Of a stretch of DNA of 64,000 nucleotides, positions 45,180 through 56,086 are shown piece by piece. The notes beneath the pieces were generated by a model. That model ran no database searches. It was not told the DNA's origin and was given only the letters and a program-made list of their open reading frames with translations. The position numbers and the translations under genes were made by a program. Source of the stretch: Vesta saturnalis (taxonomy: Eukaryota; Arthropoda; Insecta; Coleoptera; Lampyridae); assembly GCA_036346205.1 (NCBI GenBank), contig JARFJB010000400.1, positions 4,196,001 through 4,260,000 of the forward strand, given 5' to 3'. Positions within the stretch are counted from its first letter, which is position 1. Every line of letters starts with the position of its first letter.

Positions 45180-46341
45180 AAGGAGGAAGGTTCTTAATGC
45201 CCCCGTAAATGCTCGAAATGCTGACCATCACGCTCTATGCATTGCTGAAGCCTCTCATGACTAAAAAAAAACTGCAGCTTCAATTTCGGCTCTCGGTGTG
45301 TTACGTATTGCGTTACGAATCCGGTTTTTCATATCTTCTCTAGTAGTAGGTTGAGTCCAAAACACGATGTCCCTTAAGCGCCCCCATAAATAAAAATCGA
45401 GGCAAGTTAAGTCTGGCGTTCGTGGAGGCCATGGAAACAGACTTCGTCTTCCAATCCACCGCTGTTGAAATACTGAATTAATATGCTCTCGCACATTAAT
45501 AGCAAAATGTGCTGGGCATTCATCCAACTGCAAGAACAATTTTTGCCTTGTTTCCAGAGGCATATCTTCCAACAACAACGGTAATTGATTGGCCAAAGAG
45601 TCAAGAAATACATTGCCATTTAGGGGTTGCTCGAAAAAATATGGCCCAATAATTCTGCCTCCCAGTATGCCACACCATACATTTAAACTCCAACGTCCTT
45701 GGCGCTGAACGCAATCAAAGGGGATTTTCTGCAGACCAGTAATGCATATTGTGCAGATTGACTCTCCCGTCACTACTGAAGGTGGCTTCATCGGTCCAAA
45801 GAATTTGAAATAAAAATTCTCTATTTTCGCGTATCATGCCTAACATCCAATGGCAATAGTCTAACCTTCGATCAAAATCTTTCTCTTTCAAGGCCTGATG
45901 CAAAACGACATGATATGGGTGCATTCTTAAAGTAATTAAAAAAAGTTTAAACGAATACCTATATATTTTGATGGCCATTAGAACTTACCTATGGCCCTTC
46001 AAAATATTTTGAACCGTTGTCCGTGATATGCCCAACTCAGTGGATAATGCTCTTGTGCTAACATGAGGATTTCCTTCAATATAGCCCAGTACACGGTTAA
46101 TATTTTCTTGTGTTCTTCCAATTCGTTGCCGTTGAAACGTAGGCCGAAAACTACCATTGGCTCGTAAGCTCGCAACTAATCGGGGAAAAACTCTTACATC
46201 GCAAGGACGCCGATTTGGATATCGAGCCGCGCAAACTCTTTTAGCTACTGCGGCATTCTGAAGACATTCAAAATAAACCGCAAGCATATCAACAGCTTCA
46301 TTATTCGTAAAACGCATTTTGAAAGCACAAAAATTGCTCAA
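45180..46341 (-). pseudogene. Tc1/mariner-like transposase with a 62-base intron and 3' frameshift
   Basis: Exon 1 (46317-45988, ATG at MRFTNNEAVDM) holds the DUF4817-type region (ARYPNRRPCDVRVFPRLVAS) and a second helix (STRALSTELGISRTTVQNIL). A 62-base segment (45987-45926) has GTAAGT and TTACTTTAAG borders, and splicing joins LKGHR to MHPYHVVLHQALKEKD in frame. Exon 2 has the first Asp in WTDEATFSSDG, WCGILGGRIIGPYFFEQ, the second in LQLDECPAHFA, and PPRTPDLTCLDFYLWG; 36 residues separate the second Asp from PDL. A run of T in AAVFF (45261-45275) causes a frameshift and early stop. The unshifted ending is preserved in the inverted copy at 46605. Confidence 0.85.
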
Positions 46342-46604
46342 AGTAACGCGAAAGTATTGACAACTATTGACAATTTGAGGATTATGTATGTTTTGTTTAG
46401 GTATCTGTTTCCATTGCCTGCTTCTATTAATTGTATTTTTCGTATATATCCATAGTGAATATGCATTTAAACAAACAAAAAATAGGCCTTTCGTATAACT
46501 TTTAGCATTGCTTACTTGCCCGTAGTAATTTCAAAAAGGGTGATTTTATTCTGGTGTATAAATTTACAAACATTTAAAATCGCAATTTCTAGGTAACCTA
46601 TTCA

Positions 46605-46790
46605 GGCCGAAATTGAAGCTGCAGTTTTGTCTAGTCATGAGAGGCTTCAGCAATGCATAGAGCGTGATGGTCAGCATTTCGAGCATTTACGGGGGCATTA
46701 AAAACCTTCCTCCTTTAAATCGGTCCTTTTTAGGGTCACAACTTACATAATAGAAACAATTCCAGAAAAATACAGTTTAATTTCAATGCC
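46605..46790 (+). repeat. Inverted duplicate of transposase 3' end
   Basis: Encodes AEIEAAVLSSHERLQQCIER and QHFEHLRGH then a stop, on the plus strand, and continues into the same 3' flank as the main copy (GTCACAACTTACATAATAG). It forms a long inverted repeat with 45112-45300. Confidence 0.85.
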
Positions 46791-46825
46791 AAATAAATAT
46801 TTTTGAATGTTTTCTGAATTATATA

Positions 46826-46834
46826 ATTATATAT

Positions 46835-46884
<50 letters not shown>

Positions 46885-46903
46885 TAATATATATTATATA
46901 AAA
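46826..46903. repeat. TA-rich microsatellite
   Basis: Irregular TATATA/ATTATA array at the right side of the insertion. Confidence 0.9.
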
Positions 46904-46984
46904 TCTTATCAACATTGCTACGGTAAGTGAATTATTACCGACGTGTATCCTAGTACCAGTAAAAACAACCTCCTGATCTGGCAA

Positions 46985-47123
46985 CACACCCGGTAATTAA
47001 CTAAAATCGTCTTATCGTGCAAAAACAATTTGACGCATCCTTAGAAATATAGAAATAAATGATAGTTGTGACTATGTAAAACATCTTGGTATCTACATTG
47101 ATTCTACTTTGCAATGGAATACA

Positions 47124-47171
<48 letters not shown>

Positions 47172-47730
47172 ACACGCACACGCACACGCACGCACCACAC
47201 CACACACCGCCACGCACACACACACACACACACTCACACACACACACACACTCTAAAAACAGGATACTACGGATAATTCAAAAGTATATTGTCCTGTGTG
47301 CGTTTGCGCCACAAGGATTTTTTCAATTCAACGTAGAATTGTTAGAGTATTAGACAATAAGTCGTACAAACTGCAAACTATACTTTGTAAAACTGAAAAT
47401 CTTAACTCTACCAGGTTTATTCATTTTGCATGCAATTATGTACATATCAATTTCAAACTTACAAGTTTTCATAATTTCACAGTCAGCACACAAGAATGGA
47501 AAACGATTTATGTGTACTGTATAAAAGAATATAAAAAACGCAATCTGGGCCAAACTTCCTTCTTTATAAATTATTTAACAAACTTCCGCATTCCTGGAGG
47601 GCACTAAATGAAAAGAGTAAAAAAATCAAAAATCACTTACTTCATAATCCATATTACCATTACAACGAATTCTTAAGCAATACAATCTGTGATATCTTAT
47701 AAATTTTATTGTGTTCGTGGTACATACCTG
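46985..47730 (+). pseudogene. Non-LTR retrotransposon reverse transcriptase, 3' piece
   Basis: SCDYVKHLGIYIDSTLQW (near 47064-47112) is the conserved Y-L-G-x-x-I-D-x-x-L-x-W segment that follows the catalytic core. A (CA)n array then interrupts it. Later, KKRNLGQTSFFINYLTN and HSWRALNEKSKKIKNHL with NPYYHYNEFLSN to a TAA near 47700 form the C-terminus. It is the continuation of 44215-44483; the two pieces are separated by the Tc1/mariner insertion. Confidence 0.75.
47113..47253. repeat. (CA)n microsatellite inside the reverse transcriptase
   Basis: CA array with CACG and CCACACC interruptions, lying at the natural TGGAATACACACACAT coding sequence of the H-I segment, from which it probably expanded. 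Confidence 0.9.
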
Positions 47731-49057
47731 TTTAAATTAAAAATATATAACGACTCTGAAATGACGGAAAGGAACAAAACAAAAGCGAAAGAAGAAGATT
47801 AGGATTAGGTGTATTCAAAGGGAGAAAGTTCAATCGTGCCAAAGGAAAACAATTTTTTTTTGGCAACGGTTTGTTACGAGTTGGAACGATAAAGATATAT
47901 AACCTCACGAGCAGTATTAATATAAGTGTTAAGTTGTTTATCCATTTTACCGGCTATAGTTATTCAACCTTTTTCTATACAGAAACAAAAATTTATTTGG
48001 TTAGAATAAATGTAAAAATCATTAAATTCGTTAATACACAAACTATGCGTTTAGGATCAGGGATGATGCCACGTTAAATACAGTACGTTTCACAAATAAT
48101 TTTTACGTAACATAGGTAATTTTCAAAAGAATGGTATTGTAAACTTTACTGTGCACAATATTTATTTTAAATTTTCAATAAAAAAAATTTTAATGCTGTT
48201 TGTATTACTACCTAAATCATTTAAATGGGCGGAATCTAATAATAAGAAAGACGAACAACTGACTCTTGACATGGAATGGAATTTTTTAATTCTGAAGCTG
48301 GAAAATTCAATGTCTATTCCGACAATACGAAACAGCTCTGTGTAAAAAGAGTGAAATGCTAATAAGGTTAACTCGCTTATTTTGGAAGTTTTAATGAATT
48401 TGATGTTATTCTCTGTCTAATCGAAAGTTTCCATGCTAAAAAGTTAGTCTTGAAATACGTCCAATTTATTAAACATAATGTGTATCTATTAGATGAATTA
48501 GGTTTAATAATAGGATCTGTATAATTTATAACTAAAACTATTGAGAAATACGAAAACTACGTTTAAACGCTCCTTCAAAAACTAAAATAACAGCATTAAC
48601 TCAATAATTGGAATCTCGGCAACTGTAGGAGTTGCAACAAGTTTCATTAGAATTCACTTGTAAAGCTTTACAAGTACGAGTAAAGTACTAAAACTTTTTA
48701 TTTTCTGTATTTACATATAACTTTTTAATTTATAGGATATTTTATAAATTCTTAAGCTTTTTGAGAATATCACATAAGGCAACTTATGTATTTTCATTGA
48801 CAAGGTAAAAGTGCCACTTTATCGGATTAAGCAGATAAAATAGCAACGTTTGTTTACTTTATGTGCCTAATCTCTTAAAATCCATCATTTTAGCAAAATT
48901 ATTTATTAATGTTTATTGTAAAGGTACATTTGTGCCCTGTTATGTAAAGAGCTACCAACCCTCATTATATGAAAAAGTGAGATAAACGGGTATTCTGATC
49001 AATAATTTATACTGCTTTGTTCTGCAAAAACCTTTCAACCCAATGTAGACTCTAGAC
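47731..49057. other. Unassigned AT-rich DNA
   Basis: Only short ORFs without motifs. Ends with CTCTAGAC (49050-49057), the left target duplication of the hAT element. Confidence 0.4.
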
Positions 49058-49570
49058 CATTGATTTCCAAAATGGGCGCTATGGCCCCCTGGTGGGCGCT
49101 ACAGCGATCCAGGGGGGCGGTGATGGCCACAGGTGAATTTGGAGCGCGATAAATAACTGTGAGGGGTGGTGAAAGCATGAAAGAAAGAAGAGAGTAATTA
49201 TATGCGCTTTACAATTAATAGTATCATGCTAGATTTTAAAAAAGGAGAAGAAAAACAATATGAGATTTTTATTTAAATGAATGTTTCTCTCTAGTTAACG
49301 TTCTTGCACTCAAATGTGTCGATATTACCATCGACTACCTAAAATATCCTAGAAAGAGAAAGGCGGTGAACCACCCTTCTGGTTCTGGTTAGTGAATAGC
49401 AGTCATTGTTCATCAGTTAAACCTGTTAGACGTGAATAAGAAAAATAATTAGTGAGTGAGTGCGAGTTAGCGAGGATTAGCCTTTAGTAAATATAAAGTA
49501 AGTCATTATATTTAGAATTTACATCAGTTCTACATACATAAAGACAAAATTCACATCGATTGGGGCTTGA

Positions 49571-49643
49571 ACCTTGATGGCGCAGTTGGTTAGCGCGGTA
49601 CCCTAGCAAAGTACAGGTCGTAGGTTCAAATCCTACTAGAGGT
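49571..49643 (+). tRNA. tRNA-Ala(AGC)-like sequence, well folded
   Basis: All four arms can be drawn: acceptor ACCTTGA with TAGAGGT (six of seven pairs), D stem GCGC/GCGC around AGTTGGTTA, anticodon arm GTACC-CTAGCAA-AGTAC (anticodon AGC, one mismatch), and a perfect T stem GTAGG/CCTAC with loop TTCAAAT. It could be a gene, a tRNA pseudogene or a SINE head. Its anticodon loop is shared with the three tRNA-like repeats at 12283, 12634 and 35185, which favours a repeat family. No CCA is encoded and no clear T-run terminator follows within ten bases. Confidence 0.5.
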
Positions 49644-49676
49644 AAACTTTTAATTTATGTATTGTAAAGGGACGCC

Positions 49677-51400
49677 GTCAGATATCCCAATTTTTTATTA
49701 TTATTAATTAGTTTTCTAAAGTTTATTAGCAAGACGCCGTCCTTTATCAAAATTTTCCTAGCATGATTAATTATTTACTAAGTAAAATACCAGTACTGAT
49801 ATAATATTCACGGAATTTATTAAGATAAAATGACTCGCTAAACGCACAGGTGCAAGCAATTATAAAAATTCGTAGAAGTTTTAGTAAAAGTTAAACATAT
49901 TTCATAACGTTGCAGAAAATTGCACAATAATTAATCATGCATTCTCCCTCCAGACGTAAATCCCAAAAACGTTTAAAAGTTTGTATACGTCAGAGCATCT
50001 TCCGCCAATACTGGCCTACGGAATCTCACCACCAAAGTTTCGTAACTACCCTCGCGAATTCTTTATAAAAACGCGGCACGCGCTGCTTTTAGAGACTCTC
50101 TTTTTAATAAACCTTTGATCAATCTTTTATCAATCTCGCGCTACCAGAAGAATCCGAATAGAAATCGTGTGCTGTATGGTCGCGTTCGCGCCGACTACTA
50201 CCGTTTAAAACCGTCAACCTGTAACCGCCGTCCGAAGTAGAAAACGCGACACCGCGGCTTGTTAGCATCACCGAAGTCAAAGGGTTAGAGTTGCAGAGAT
50301 CTAACGTTGAAAGTACGTAAGTTGAGATACCTGGTGATAGGTATATGCAGGGTTGTAAACCCGATATACTCTTTCATTACTAGACACCTACACTATGGAG
50401 TTTGAAGGGTAGTTGCCCGACATTCCATTGACCGCCGGAGATCCTTTTGTGTGGTTTAAAGGGTGTTTGCCCAGATTGCTAACAAAGGAGACCCACACAC
50501 ACACACACACACACACACTAACACTAAAAAAACACCTCGACAAACGTACCAGAAACCGCAGAGTACCTGTAACTAAAACCTCGTCGGGAGATTTCGCCGA
50601 ACACCTAGTTTACACCGTTAATCCAGTAATATAGAGACGTAACCGTAAAAACTAGACGTGTCCGTCAGTATTAAATTATCGCCTGTAATAAAACCACTGC
50701 CGCCACCACCCAAAAACGTAAGTTATACCGTTTGCAATTAATAAGATTGGTACCTGTAAACTAGAAATTATCCGATAGTATATTTCATGTTAAATAATTC
50801 AAATCATTATTGTTAGACGCGAAAAATTCACTTTAATAGAAAACGAAGGTTTTATATTTTAAAATCGGCCAACATAACAAAAGTATTGTTACTTAAATAA
50901 AAACCTGTGTACTAAAGTAATTAATATAGGAAAAGAAACAAATAATCCGCAGCTACCGTATAGAAGCTACCTTCAAAACGAAAAACTTTCATTTATTTAG
51001 ATGGGAAAAATTGAATTTAAACGTGAATGAGTTTATTTTCATAAGAAAAGCAGGTATAAAATTAGAGTACTTTTATACATTTGAAAACGACCGCTTTAAA
51101 ATATCGATTATTTCTTTAAAGGCAGAGCATTGAACTCGATGTTTTATCGCACACGTATTTATAACAGGGTTCTATTGCTACCAACTTCTGTAGTTTATAC
51201 AGGGACGCATTCAGGTAAAATTATTTATTTTATTTCGGCAGTTAAACAATATAAATTGAAACCAGTCAAAGGACGTAAATTAAAAGTCAAAACCCAACCC
51301 TTCTATTAATGTTACATTGCAGAAACTCCAGAGGACCACCTAACCCTCCTCCCCGGGACCAGCCAGGACATTACAGTATTTAATAAAATTAATAATAATT
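49677..51400 (+). other. Promoter-like, possibly LTR-derived block inside the hAT element
   Basis: TTTATAAAAACGCGGCACGCG near 50063 looks like a TATA box, with AATAAA 45 bases later. The region 50150-50300 is CG-rich compared with its neighbours. Near 51325-51378, after a TTGCAG acceptor-like site, a short frame NSRGPPNPPPRDQPGHYS appears. These hints suit an LTR fragment or the transposase promoter and a leader intron; neither is proven. Confidence 0.3.
50491..50520. repeat. (CA)n microsatellite
   Basis: About 13 CA repeats. Confidence 0.9.
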
Positions 51401-51569
51401 TTTAATAAAGTAAGTAAAATGATTTTTTAAGCATGCAATTAACCTAATATTAAGTGCATGACCGAAAGCGTAACAATCATGTTTATTTATTCCATTAGTA
51501 CTTATTTGAGTTTGTTTTTCACAAAAAATTACAAAAAAAATATTAATTAAAAATACATCCATAAAAATA

Positions 51570-53338
51570 ATGGCTCAACCAAAGAAAAAATGCAGGCAAT
51601 ATAATATCGAATATTTAAAATATGGCTTTATTGAGTCGGCTATAGACAATACATTGCCAATGTGTCTGATTTGCCAGAAAGTTTTATCAAACGAAGCTAT
51701 TTATCCTTCAGACTACAAGCACATTTGACTAAAGTTCATGGTGATAAAAAGATAAGGATTTATCTTATCTTGGAGCACTAAAAGAAAAATTTATCAAACA
51801 ACCGATATTGGTAAATCTCTTTTCAACCGCAACCACACAAGATGGTGATGGCTTGCTTGCTTCTTACAATATTTCGTTAAATCGGGAAAACCTGATACTA
51901 TTGGTGAAGAACTAATTATACCAGCTATAGGTGAAGTAATACATACTGGGCTACACAAGTCAGCGTCTGATATTATCAAGAAAATTTCATTGAGCAATAA
52001 TACAGTGCAAAGAAGAATTGATGAAATGGCTCAAGATGTTGAAGATTGATTGTGTGGCTATTTAAAAATATCTCGGTTTTCTATTCAATTTGATGAGTCA
52101 ACTTTGCAGGAAATAAAGCTTTACTTTTAGCATACGTGCGATTCACAATGGAAGAACAGATTTGTCAAGAATTATTATTTATTAAATACTCGAAAAATGA
52201 TACTAAAGGAGAATCAATATTTCATGCATTGGATGAGTTTTTTAAAGAAAAAGAAATACCTCTGAGTAACATCTTATTAGTAGCCACAGATGGTGCTCCA
52301 GCGATGGTAGGACGCTACAAGGGTTTTCTTGAATATTTAAAAAAGGGCGTGCCGAATGCATTCACAGTACACTGTATCATCCATCGTCAACATCTAGTTG
52401 CCAAAAAATTAATTGCACGCCTACATAATTCGTTACCATATGTAATTAAAGCCATCAACACAATCAGAAGCAAATCATTAAACGACAGATTATTTAAACA
52501 GATTTGTATTGAAAACGATGAAGAATTTAATCGTTTGCTGCTTCATACAGAAGTTGGTTGGTTATCCAAGGGTGCCTGTTTAGATACGTTTTATAAGCTG
52601 TTTAACTCGGTGCTGGAGTTCTTGAAAGATAAAAATGATGCTTTACGATCGAATTTAATTCAATCCAAAAGTGTCATCGCTTACTTGCCCGACTTGTTTC
52701 AAAAATTTAATGAAAGCAATCTTTGGCTTAATAAAAACAAAATCTGTTATTTCTGCATTTGTGACAAAACTTTTTCTGTACAAAAGAAATTTTGGACGAG
52801 GGGAATTCAGACAGTTCCCAAATTTATTAGGAGCAGAAAAAAAGATAAAGACACACTGTCTTATTGTGCACTTGGATGCTCCCCATCAACGATTTGATGA
52901 TATTTAGAAAATGAATACACCTGATTAGATTTTGGAACCTTTTTCAAGTGTACACACAGAAGAATCTCCACAGTTGCAAGGAGAACTGATGAAAGTAATA
53001 CAAATTATGAATTGAAATTTAAATTCAAAAACGGCTACCAACAATTCTGGCTGCAAAAGGAAATCTCTACGGCTTATCCTGGAATATGAGCTGTAATTCA
53101 AAAGTTCTTAATTGCATTTCCTTCATTATGTTTAGTGAAACGTGGATTCAGTGCGGTAACCAATTTATTAATAAAAAATAGAAACCGATTGCAAATAGTC
53201 AATCGCGGTGATCTAAGATTACTGCTGACGAAAATAGAGCCGAGGATTAATAAATTGGTAGCACCACACCAGGTTCACGTTTCTCATCAAGATGATTTCG
53301 AATGTTTTAACTTTTTTTTTATTACCTTTCTATTATAA
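51570..53338 (+). pseudogene. hAT transposase (ZBED/SCAND3-like), decayed
   Basis: ATG at 51570 opens MAQPKKKCRQYNIEYLKYG, followed by a BED-type zinc finger (PMCLICQKVLSNEA, then QAHLTKVHGDK after a frame break). The middle frame (52136-52897) holds the hAT catalytic region: LLVATDGAPAMVGRYKGFL with the Asp, FTVHCIIHRQHLVAKKL, and EVGWLSKGACLDTFYKL. The C-terminus includes QRFDD, FLIAFPSLCLVKRGFSAVTN and LINKNRNRLQIVNRGDLRLL-like sequence, the dimerisation region of this family. Stops and shifts near 51716, 52048, 52105, 52730 and 52907 inactivate it. It resembles the ZBED5-type branch that has given rise to domesticated genes in vertebrates. Confidence 0.85.
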
Positions 53339-53425
53339 GTTCGATAATTAGTTTCATAATTTCAAACTTCAATGTTTCTAATTTACACCTTTCTTTACTA
53401 TCTTTTACGAAAAAGGTAGAAACAT

Positions 53426-53430
<5 letters not shown>

Positions 53431-53474
<44 letters not shown>
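53431..53474. repeat. (TA)n microsatellite within the hAT element
   Basis: About 21 TA repeats downstream of the transposase. Confidence 0.95.
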
Positions 53475-53475
<1 letters not shown>

Positions 53476-53624
53476 TTCTGGTTAATTGCTATTAAAATTA
53501 AAAAAAAAATGTATTTCCAGGGGGCGCTGAGTAATATTTTTTCTGAAAAGGGGGCGGTAGGCCAAATAAGTTTGGGAACCACAGCTCTAGACCTTGAAAA
53601 TTTACATTCGTAAAAATCACTGAA

Positions 53625-53965
53625 TAAAAAAATAAGTAAAAAAAAAACATTTTAAAAAACGCTTTTATTTCCAAATGTACTAACAAGAATAAAATAATTT
53701 TTTTATCTACCCATTAATATCAAAAATTTTTGTGATTAAAAATAAAAGTGTGGGGCGCTCTTTGTAGTGCCTTGCACTTAATTGTTTGAATGTAGGTGTT
53801 GGTAGGCTTTGTTATAACTATAAGATATCATGTATGCCCCACACTTTTAATTTTAGTCACAAAAATTTTTGATGTTAATAGGCAAATAAAAAAATATTTT
53901 TTTCTTTTTAGTACATTTGAAAATAAAAGCGTTTTTTAAAAATGTTTTTTTAATTATTTTTATTT
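53625..53965. mobile_element. Hairpin MITE with ~120-base arms
   Basis: The stretch 53640-53755 (ending AAAAGTGTGGGGC) is mirrored by 53845-53960 (starting GCCCCACACTTTTAA), with about 90 bases between. It lies about 30 bases to the right of the hAT target duplication. No coding capacity. Confidence 0.75.
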
Positions 53966-54239
53966 TATACTTTTTAGTCGCTTGGATGTAAGTTCCAACA
54001 AAGAAAGAAACTCAATTTTTCAAAATCGACCATATTTGGCCAAATTTGGCCGCAACGCAGCCCCCTGACATTGAAACTCAACTTGTCGCATATTTTTGTG
54101 CATAAAAGCTTAAGTCAAACATTTCAACACTTTAGCTTTATAAACACAAATTTGGACCATATTTGGCCAAATTTGGTCGCTAAAGTCAAAGCAAAAAACA
54201 CATATTCATATATTGTCATCAAAAATACACATGTATGCC
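53966..54239. other. Unassigned DNA with TTTGGCCAAATTTGG words
   Basis: CATATTTGGCCAAATTTGG occurs twice (near 54029 and 54158) about 130 bases apart, within loosely similar 60-base stretches; no gene. Confidence 0.35.
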
Positions 54240-55050
54240 ATATGTCAGCTCAATCGGAGATCAGAAAGTTGTTGAAAATCCAATTACAAGATTTGAACCG
54301 GGCAGACAAAGTGGTGGGTGTATAATGCTGGAATTCACAGCGGTAAAGAGGACCCCGGTTATTGTTACGTTTGGGTGAAAGGGGAAGCTGGCCGAGGGTC
54401 TCAAGAAGTGGGATCATGTATATTCAAGCATATTCAAACATACATGTCCCCACCAGTTAAATACCTTATTGTGTGGAGTGATTCATGTGGGGGTCAGAAT
54501 AGAAATATTAAAATGATACTTCACCTTATGTATATTTTATAAAATACCCCGAATCTCGAAACAATCACTCTAAATTTTTTAATATCAGGATACTGCTTTT
54601 TACCGAATGACTCAAATTTCAACGACATAAAATACTAACTAAAATCATACCAACGCCTTTATACCTCCAACGACTATATAGAAGTTGTCGTAAAAAACGC
54701 CCTTTATAGTAACAAAAATGAACTCCGGTATGTTTTTTGGTGTTTCACAAATTTAAAAAAAGTATTGTAAACAGACGACAAACCGAAACAGGAGAAAAAC
54801 AAACTAGCTACGTATTAAATCGATTAAATTACAGAAAAGTTAGTTAAAGAAAATAAATTCTTAAATCAATAAAAGGCAGTAAATATAAAAAAAAAATCTG
54901 AGAAGAAGAGCATCCACCACTAGCAGTTCACTTAAGAACCTGCTAGAGATGATGCATCTTATACCCGCAGATGCTTTGCCCTTTTACACCAACTTAAAAT
55001 CTGAATGTAGTTGAAAATGTAGATGGATTCGACGTGGACGAGCTATATTT
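54240..55050 (+). pseudogene. DUF7869-like transposon-derived protein fragment
   Basis: The plus strand reads YNAGIHSGKEDPGYCYVW, GEAGRGSQEVGSCIFKHI and KYLIVWSDSCGGQNRNIKM (to 54542), then after a stop ISGYCFLPNDSNFND and, later, LLEMMHLIPADALPFY near 54940-55000. The SDSCGGQNRN block and the order of segments match a protein family, annotated as DUF7869 in many insect and cnidarian repeats, that I recall as probably transposon-derived. The piece has several stops and no neighbours of its own. Family recognition rests on memory of the motif. Confidence 0.5.
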
Positions 55051-55903
55051 TAATGTACACACATAGAAGATGCTCCAATTAGCCGAATTTTATATTTTCC
55101 TTTCATTTTTCTTTAATATAAAAATTTGTTGATACTTGTTTTCGCTTTTTTTGTTTTGCAAAATCCTACCAAGCCTCAAAATCTTTATTTTTGAAAAAAA
55201 AAAATTAAAAACCTGTCGTTCTGTACAGTAAATGAATAATTGTAATATTGCTACAAATTGTATTTAAGCTTGTATGCGATTGATACAGAATTTGTTATTT
55301 AAAAGAAATTCATTTTACGAATATCCCAATATCATTGATTTGAGGCTTGGAAGGTTTTTGCATGGCATGACCCAATTATTTAAAGTGTTTTAAAACGGAT
55401 CATTTGTACGCACTTCACCTAAGTTATTATTAAGATTTTCAATGACAGATCCTCGGACAAATCCACTTATACTTGGTTCACTTTCGTATTGGACTGGATT
55501 ATTTGCCTGAAGAATTTTGTACGGATTATTGTATGTAACCCTCAGCAACGGAACCAGAGCGCCATCCTCCATGGCGTTTTAAAGTGGTAACATCCCCTTG
55601 TTTGTCTACAAGCAACACCACTGAGGTTCTTAAAGAACCTTTGCGTTGGGTAGATTTAAAAATGATGCGACCTCTTTTGCTTCATTACCCAGTTATGTAT
55701 GGCCATCATCATTCTATAGCGTTTCCATTTTGAAAAATTTTCTGAACTTACACAAACGATGACACTTTTAGAGTTTTTTTTGCTTTATCTTAATCTTTCA
55801 ATTTGTTACTAAGTTATTTTTTCCAACTTCTAGTTTTGTTTTGCTACAATGTAAGTACTTGTTTTAAAAAAAAATAGCATGTATTATTCGGAGCAAAATG
55901 GAT
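55051..55903. other. Unassigned DNA
   Basis: A minus-strand frame at 55390-55572 (60 codons, ending EVRTNDPF) has no recognisable motif. Otherwise AT-rich. Confidence 0.35.
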
Positions 55904-55946
55904 TTAAGTATCAGCAATTGTTTTGACGTAGCCAATAATGCAGAAG

Positions 55947-56009
55947 AACTTAGGAACAATATACCTCTGCAATAGGTTACTACGCAATGTGCATAAAGAC
56001 GAAAGAATT

Positions 56010-56086
<77 letters not shown>

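Larger units (their letters stand above)
44484..46790 (-). mobile_element. Tc1/mariner-like element inserted in a non-LTR retrotransposon
   Basis: The left end reads TACAGGGTGGCCAACC at 44485. The transposase runs on the minus strand (46341 to about 45180). A matching right terminal repeat is not seen; the element ends instead in an inverted partial copy of the transposase 3' end (46605-46790 mirrors 45112-45300), and then TA-rich DNA. Confidence 0.7.
49058..53584 (+). mobile_element. hAT-superfamily DNA transposon with perfect 8-base target duplication
   Basis: Identical CTCTAGAC copies flank the element (49050-49057 and 53585-53592). The ends are short inverted repeats of hAT type: CATTGATTTCCAAAATGGG on the left and TTTGGGAACCACAG on the right (CTGTGGTTCCCAAA as read inward). 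G-rich GGGGGCGCTG-like subterminal words occur at both ends. It is 4.5 kb long and carries a BED-finger hAT transposase in its right half. The left half holds a tRNA-like sequence and a promoter-like block. Confidence 0.9.

Noticed and set aside
55390..55572. 60-codon minus-strand frame rich in Asn
   Set aside because: No motif, no splice context and no homologue that I recognise.
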